64,000 bases of DNA from Corallococcus sp. NCRR (lineage in GTDB: Bacteria; Myxococcota; Myxococcia; Myxococcales; Myxococcaceae): NCBI RefSeq assembly GCF_026965535.1, contig NZ_CP114039.1, positions 4,154,001 through 4,218,000 on the forward strand, written 5' to 3'. Positions 61,490 to 64,000 of the stretch are shown piece by piece. The notes below the pieces were generated by a model. That model ran no database searches. It saw nothing but the letters and a program-made list of their open reading frames with translations, and was not told where the DNA came from. The first letter of the stretch is position 1. Every line of letters starts with the position of its first letter. The position numbers and the translations under genes were made by a program.

Positions 61490-63973
61490 ATGCGGAACCT
61501 GTTCCTTGGAATGACGCTGGCCATGAGCGTTGGATTCGGGTCGACGGCGGTGGCGAGGCCCGCACGGCAGTTGCACGCGGGTGAAATCGCGGCGGGCCTG
61601 GAGCGGCTCGGGGTGACGGGCAGTGTGCTCTATGTCGCGGCCCACCCGGACGACGAGAACACGCGCCTGCTCGCGTGGCTGGTGGGAGAGCGCGGCCTGC
61701 GCACGGGGTACCTGTCCGTGACGCGCGGGGATGGGGGGCAGAACCTCATCGGCACCGAGCAGGGGCCGCTGCTCGGGCTCATCCGCACGCATGAGCTGCT
61801 CGCCGCGCGGAGCGTGGACGGCGCGGAGCAGTTCTTCACGCGGGCGCGGGACTTCGGCTATTCGAAGAGCGCGGAAGAGGCGCTGCGCATCTGGGGACAT
61901 GACGCGGTGCTGGCGGACGTGGTGCTCGCCATCCGGCGCTTCCAGCCGGACGTCATCATCACCCGCTTCACCACGCAGCCGCCCAACCACGGCCACCACA
62001 CGGCCTCCGCGCTCTTGGCGGCGGAGGCCTTCGTCGCCGCCGCCGACCCGAAGCGCTTCCCCGAGCAGTTGTCCGAGGTGAAGCCGTGGAAGGCGGACCG
62101 CCTGCTGCAGAACGCCTCCTCGTGGTCGTTCAAGCCCGATGAGGACCTGTCCCGCTACGTGAAGCTGGAGGTGGGCGGCTACGACGCGCTGCTCGGGCGT
62201 TCGTGGGGCGAGGTGGCCGCGGAGAGCCGCAGCCAGCACAAGAGCCAGGGCTTCGGCCAGGCCGCGGACCGGGGCCCCGCCGCCGAGTACTTCACGCCGC
62301 TGGCGGGGACGCTCCCGAAGCGCGACGTGTTCGAGGGGCTCGACTTCACCTGGAAGCGTTGGCCGGGCTCGGAGGCGGTGTCCCGCGCGGTGGCCGCCGC
62401 GACGAAGTCTTTCGACGCTCGCGCCCCCCACCGCTCCCTGCCCGCGCTCGTCCGCGTCCATGAGGCGCTGAGCGCGCTGCCGGACACCCACCCGTGGAAG
62501 GCGCCCAAGCTGCGCGAGGTGGAGGCGCTCATCGCCCACTGCGCGGGGCTGTTCCTGGAGGTGCGTGCCGCCGCGCCCACGGGCATCCCGGGTCTGCCCG
62601 TGCCGTTGGAGGTGGTGGCGCTGAACCGCTCGCCCGCCGCCGTCGAGTGGGTGGGGCTGTCACTGCCCGGCGAGAAGCCCGAGGCCGTGGGCAAGGCGCT
62701 GCAGGCGAACGTGCCCCTGAAGCTGTCGCGCACGGTGACGCTGCCCACGACGGCGACCATCTCCACGCCCTACTGGCTCCGGGAGCCTGTCACCGGAGGG
62801 CTCTACACGCTCAAGGACGAGGACCGCGCGCTCACCGGCCAGCCGGAGGGCCATCCCGCGCTGTCGGTGACGTTCGAGTACCAGGTCGCGGGCCGGCGCT
62901 TCCGCGCGGTGCGTCCGGTGGTCCATGCCTGGACGGATCCGGTGCGCGGCGAGCTCTACCGCGACTTCGAGGTCGTCCCGCCCGTCACCGCCACGCTGGC
63001 GCAGGACGTGCTCATGTTCCCCAACGGCGAGTCCCGTGCCGTGCCGGTGGTGCTGGCCGCGGGGATGGACCAGGTGCCGGGCACGGTGCGGATGCGGGCG
63101 CCGGCCGGCTGGCGCGTGGCGCCCGCGTCGATCGAATTCAAGCTCGCGGCCCGCGGAGACGAGCGCACCGTCACCTTCCAGGTCACGCCGCCCCCGGGCT
63201 CGACGCAGCAGGGCGCCCTCTCCGTGGAGGTCGACGTGGGGGGCCGCGCCTGGTCGTGGAGTGCCGGGTCCATCTCCCATCCCCACATCCCGCCGTTGAC
63301 GGTGCGCCAGCCTTCCACGGCCATGGGGGTGCCGTTCTCCCTGGCCATCAAGGGCAAGCGCATCGGCTACATCCCCGGTCCGGGCGACCGCGTCGCGGAG
63401 AGCCTGGCCGCGGTGGGCTACGAGGTGACGCTGCTCCCCGAGGAGCGGCTGGCCCGCGAGCCGCTGGAGCGCTTCGACGCCATCCTCGTGGGCGTGCGCG
63501 CCTTCAACGCCAACGCGCACCTGGCCGTGCACCGGGAGCGACTGCTCCAGTACGTGGAGGGCGGCGGGCGGCTGGTGGTGCAGTACAACACCAACAGCCG
63601 CGTGGGGCCGCTCACGTCCTTCGTCGGGCCCTATCCGCTGGAGATTGGCCGCGACCGGGTGACGGACGAGACGGCGGAGATGACGCCCGTGCGCGCCAAT
63701 GAACCGCTGCTGCGCGCGCCCAACGCGCTGACGGCCGCGGACTTCGAGGGCTGGGTGCAGGAGCGTGGCCTCTACTTCGCGTCGTCGTGGGACGCCCACT
63801 ATCAGCCCGTGTTCGCCATGCACGACGCCGGCGAGGCGCCGCTCCAGGGCGCGCTGCTGGTCGCCCGTCATGGCAAGGGCACCTTCATCTACACGGGCCT
63901 CGCCTTCTTCCGTCAGCTCCCCGCCGGGGTTCCCGGCGCCTACCGCCTGTTGGCCAACATCCTTTCGCCATGA
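61490..63973 (+). CDS. Exported PIG-L/LmbE deacetylase with C-terminal amidotransferase-like domain
   Basis: An 827-residue protein. The Sec signal peptide ends GFGSTAVA (residues 1-22). The LmbE-type deacetylase domain (~45-310) has AAHPDDEN (His52, Asp54, Asp55) and [19 protein letters not shown] middle region with Ig-like strands follows. The last ~220 residues ([48 protein letters not shown]) resemble a class I glutamine-amidotransferase/ThuA-type fold, without a clear catalytic Cys. It diverges from bshC (132 bp apart). Such fusions are thought to deacetylate sugars or glycans in the periplasm. Its stop overlaps the next gene's ATG. Confidence 0.85.
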   Translation: MRNLFLGMTLAMSVGFGSTAVARPARQLHAGEIAAGLERLGVTGSVLYVAAHPDDENTRLLAWLVGERGLRTGYLSVTRGDGGQNLIGTEQGPLLGLIRTHELLAARSVDGAEQFFTRARDFGYSKSAEEALRIWGHDAVLADVVLAIRRFQPDVIITRFTTQPPNHGHHTASALLAAEAFVAAADPKRFPEQLSEVKPWKADRLLQNASSWSFKPDEDLSRYVKLEVGGYDALLGRSWGEVAAESRSQHKSQGFGQAADRGPAAEYFTPLAGTLPKRDVFEGLDFTWKRWPGSEAVSRAVAAATKSFDARAPHRSLPALVRVHEALSALPDTHPWKAPKLREVEALIAHCAGLFLEVRAAAPTGIPGLPVPLEVVALNRSPAAVEWVGLSLPGEKPEAVGKALQANVPLKLSRTVTLPTTATISTPYWLREPVTGGLYTLKDEDRALTGQPEGHPALSVTFEYQVAGRRFRAVRPVVHAWTDPVRGELYRDFEVVPPVTATLAQDVLMFPNGESRAVPVVLAAGMDQVPGTVRMRAPAGWRVAPASIEFKLAARGDERTVTFQVTPPPGSTQQGALSVEVDVGGRAWSWSAGSISHPHIPPLTVRQPSTAMGVPFSLAIKGKRIGYIPGPGDRVAESLAAVGYEVTLLPEERLAREPLERFDAILVGVRAFNANAHLAVHRERLLQYVEGGGRLVVQYNTNSRVGPLTSFVGPYPLEIGRDRVTDETAEMTPVRANEPLLRAPNALTAADFEGWVQERGLYFASSWDAHYQPVFAMHDAGEAPLQGALLVARHGKGTFIYTGLAFFRQLPAGVPGAYRLLANILSP

Positions 63974-64000
63974 GCACCGCTCCCAACCTGACCCCTCCCG
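63970..64000 (+). CDS. Start of the next gene (truncated)
   Basis: ATG at 63970 overlaps the stop of the LmbE-like gene (ATGA), so the two are coupled. Only [10 protein letters not shown] can be read before the window ends. Too short to name. Confidence 0.4.
   Translation, partial: MSTAPNLTPP

Noticed and set aside
61358..62539. Upstream extension of bshC to about 934 residues
   Set aside because: It is antisense to the LmbE-like gene; the BshC family starts with the VTSSFSTAW segment.

Overview
The window is high-GC, densely coded DNA from a myxobacterium, most likely a Myxococcaceae member (Corallococcus/Myxococcus/Pyxidicoccus type). The evidence is a MYXO-CTERM sorting signal on a Kelch/Ig-like surface protein and on its broken paralogue, a myxobacterial Cys-rich disulfide repeat, many lipoproteins with Asp/Pro/Ser-rich linkers, a bacillithiol operon, and a very high density of LysR, AraC, TetR, ArsR and LuxR regulators. 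No rRNA, tRNA, CRISPR array, insertion sequence or prophage was seen. This looks like accessory chromosome: short operons, divergent regulator/enzyme pairs and large secreted proteins.

Layout. 1-5.8 kb: the end of a CPBP protease, a tandem pair of paralogous WD40-like proteins and an outer-membrane barrel protein. 5.9-10.4 kb: a MerC-like membrane protein behind a dyad operator, a LysR/GST pair, and a compact ArsR-SRPBCC-DoxX-DUF1801 operon. 10.4-19.9 kb: a divergent SDR/AraC pair, a lipoprotein with a barrel-like C-terminus, an SH3/NlpC-P60 lipoprotein, a membrane M48 protease, and two large proteins of unknown function. 19.9-24.2 kb: a methyltransferase/AraC pair, a deoxyhypusine-synthase-like protein and an SBBP beta-propeller protein. 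24.4-34 kb: a 1518-residue Kelch/Ig-like MYXO-CTERM protein, a sugar-dehydrogenase-like lipoprotein with binding modules, and a 600-residue unknown.

34-39.6 kb is partly decaying. An AraC gene and a threonine aldolase gene carry frameshifts, a lost stop, an internal deletion and a lost 3' end. Beside them are an intact TetR/TetX-like flavin monooxygenase pair with two perfect operators, a broken small secreted-protein gene and an orphan Imm5-like immunity protein. 39.6-48.6 kb: a LysR/PLP-dehydratase/methyltransferase group, a 1104-residue unknown, and an AKR/LysR/deaminase group. 48.6-57.7 kb: the Kelch/Ig pseudogene, a Rox-like monooxygenase, an asparagine-synthetase-like enzyme with a 48-codon peptide gene just upstream (the best candidate here for an uncharacterised RiPP system), a second sugar-dehydrogenase-like lipoprotein, a YWTD propeller lipoprotein and a DUF2911 protein. 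57.7-64 kb: bshC-bshB1-bshA in one overlapping operon, divergent from a second large LmbE-like deacetylase that overlaps the next gene at the window edge.

Themes. Enzymes of detoxification and drug modification recur (GST, TetX-like and Rox-like monooxygenases, bacillithiol synthesis, AKR and SDR), each next to its own regulator. The other theme is surface and secreted architecture: Kelch, SBBP, YWTD and Ig-like folds, lipoproteins and small Cys-rich exported proteins.
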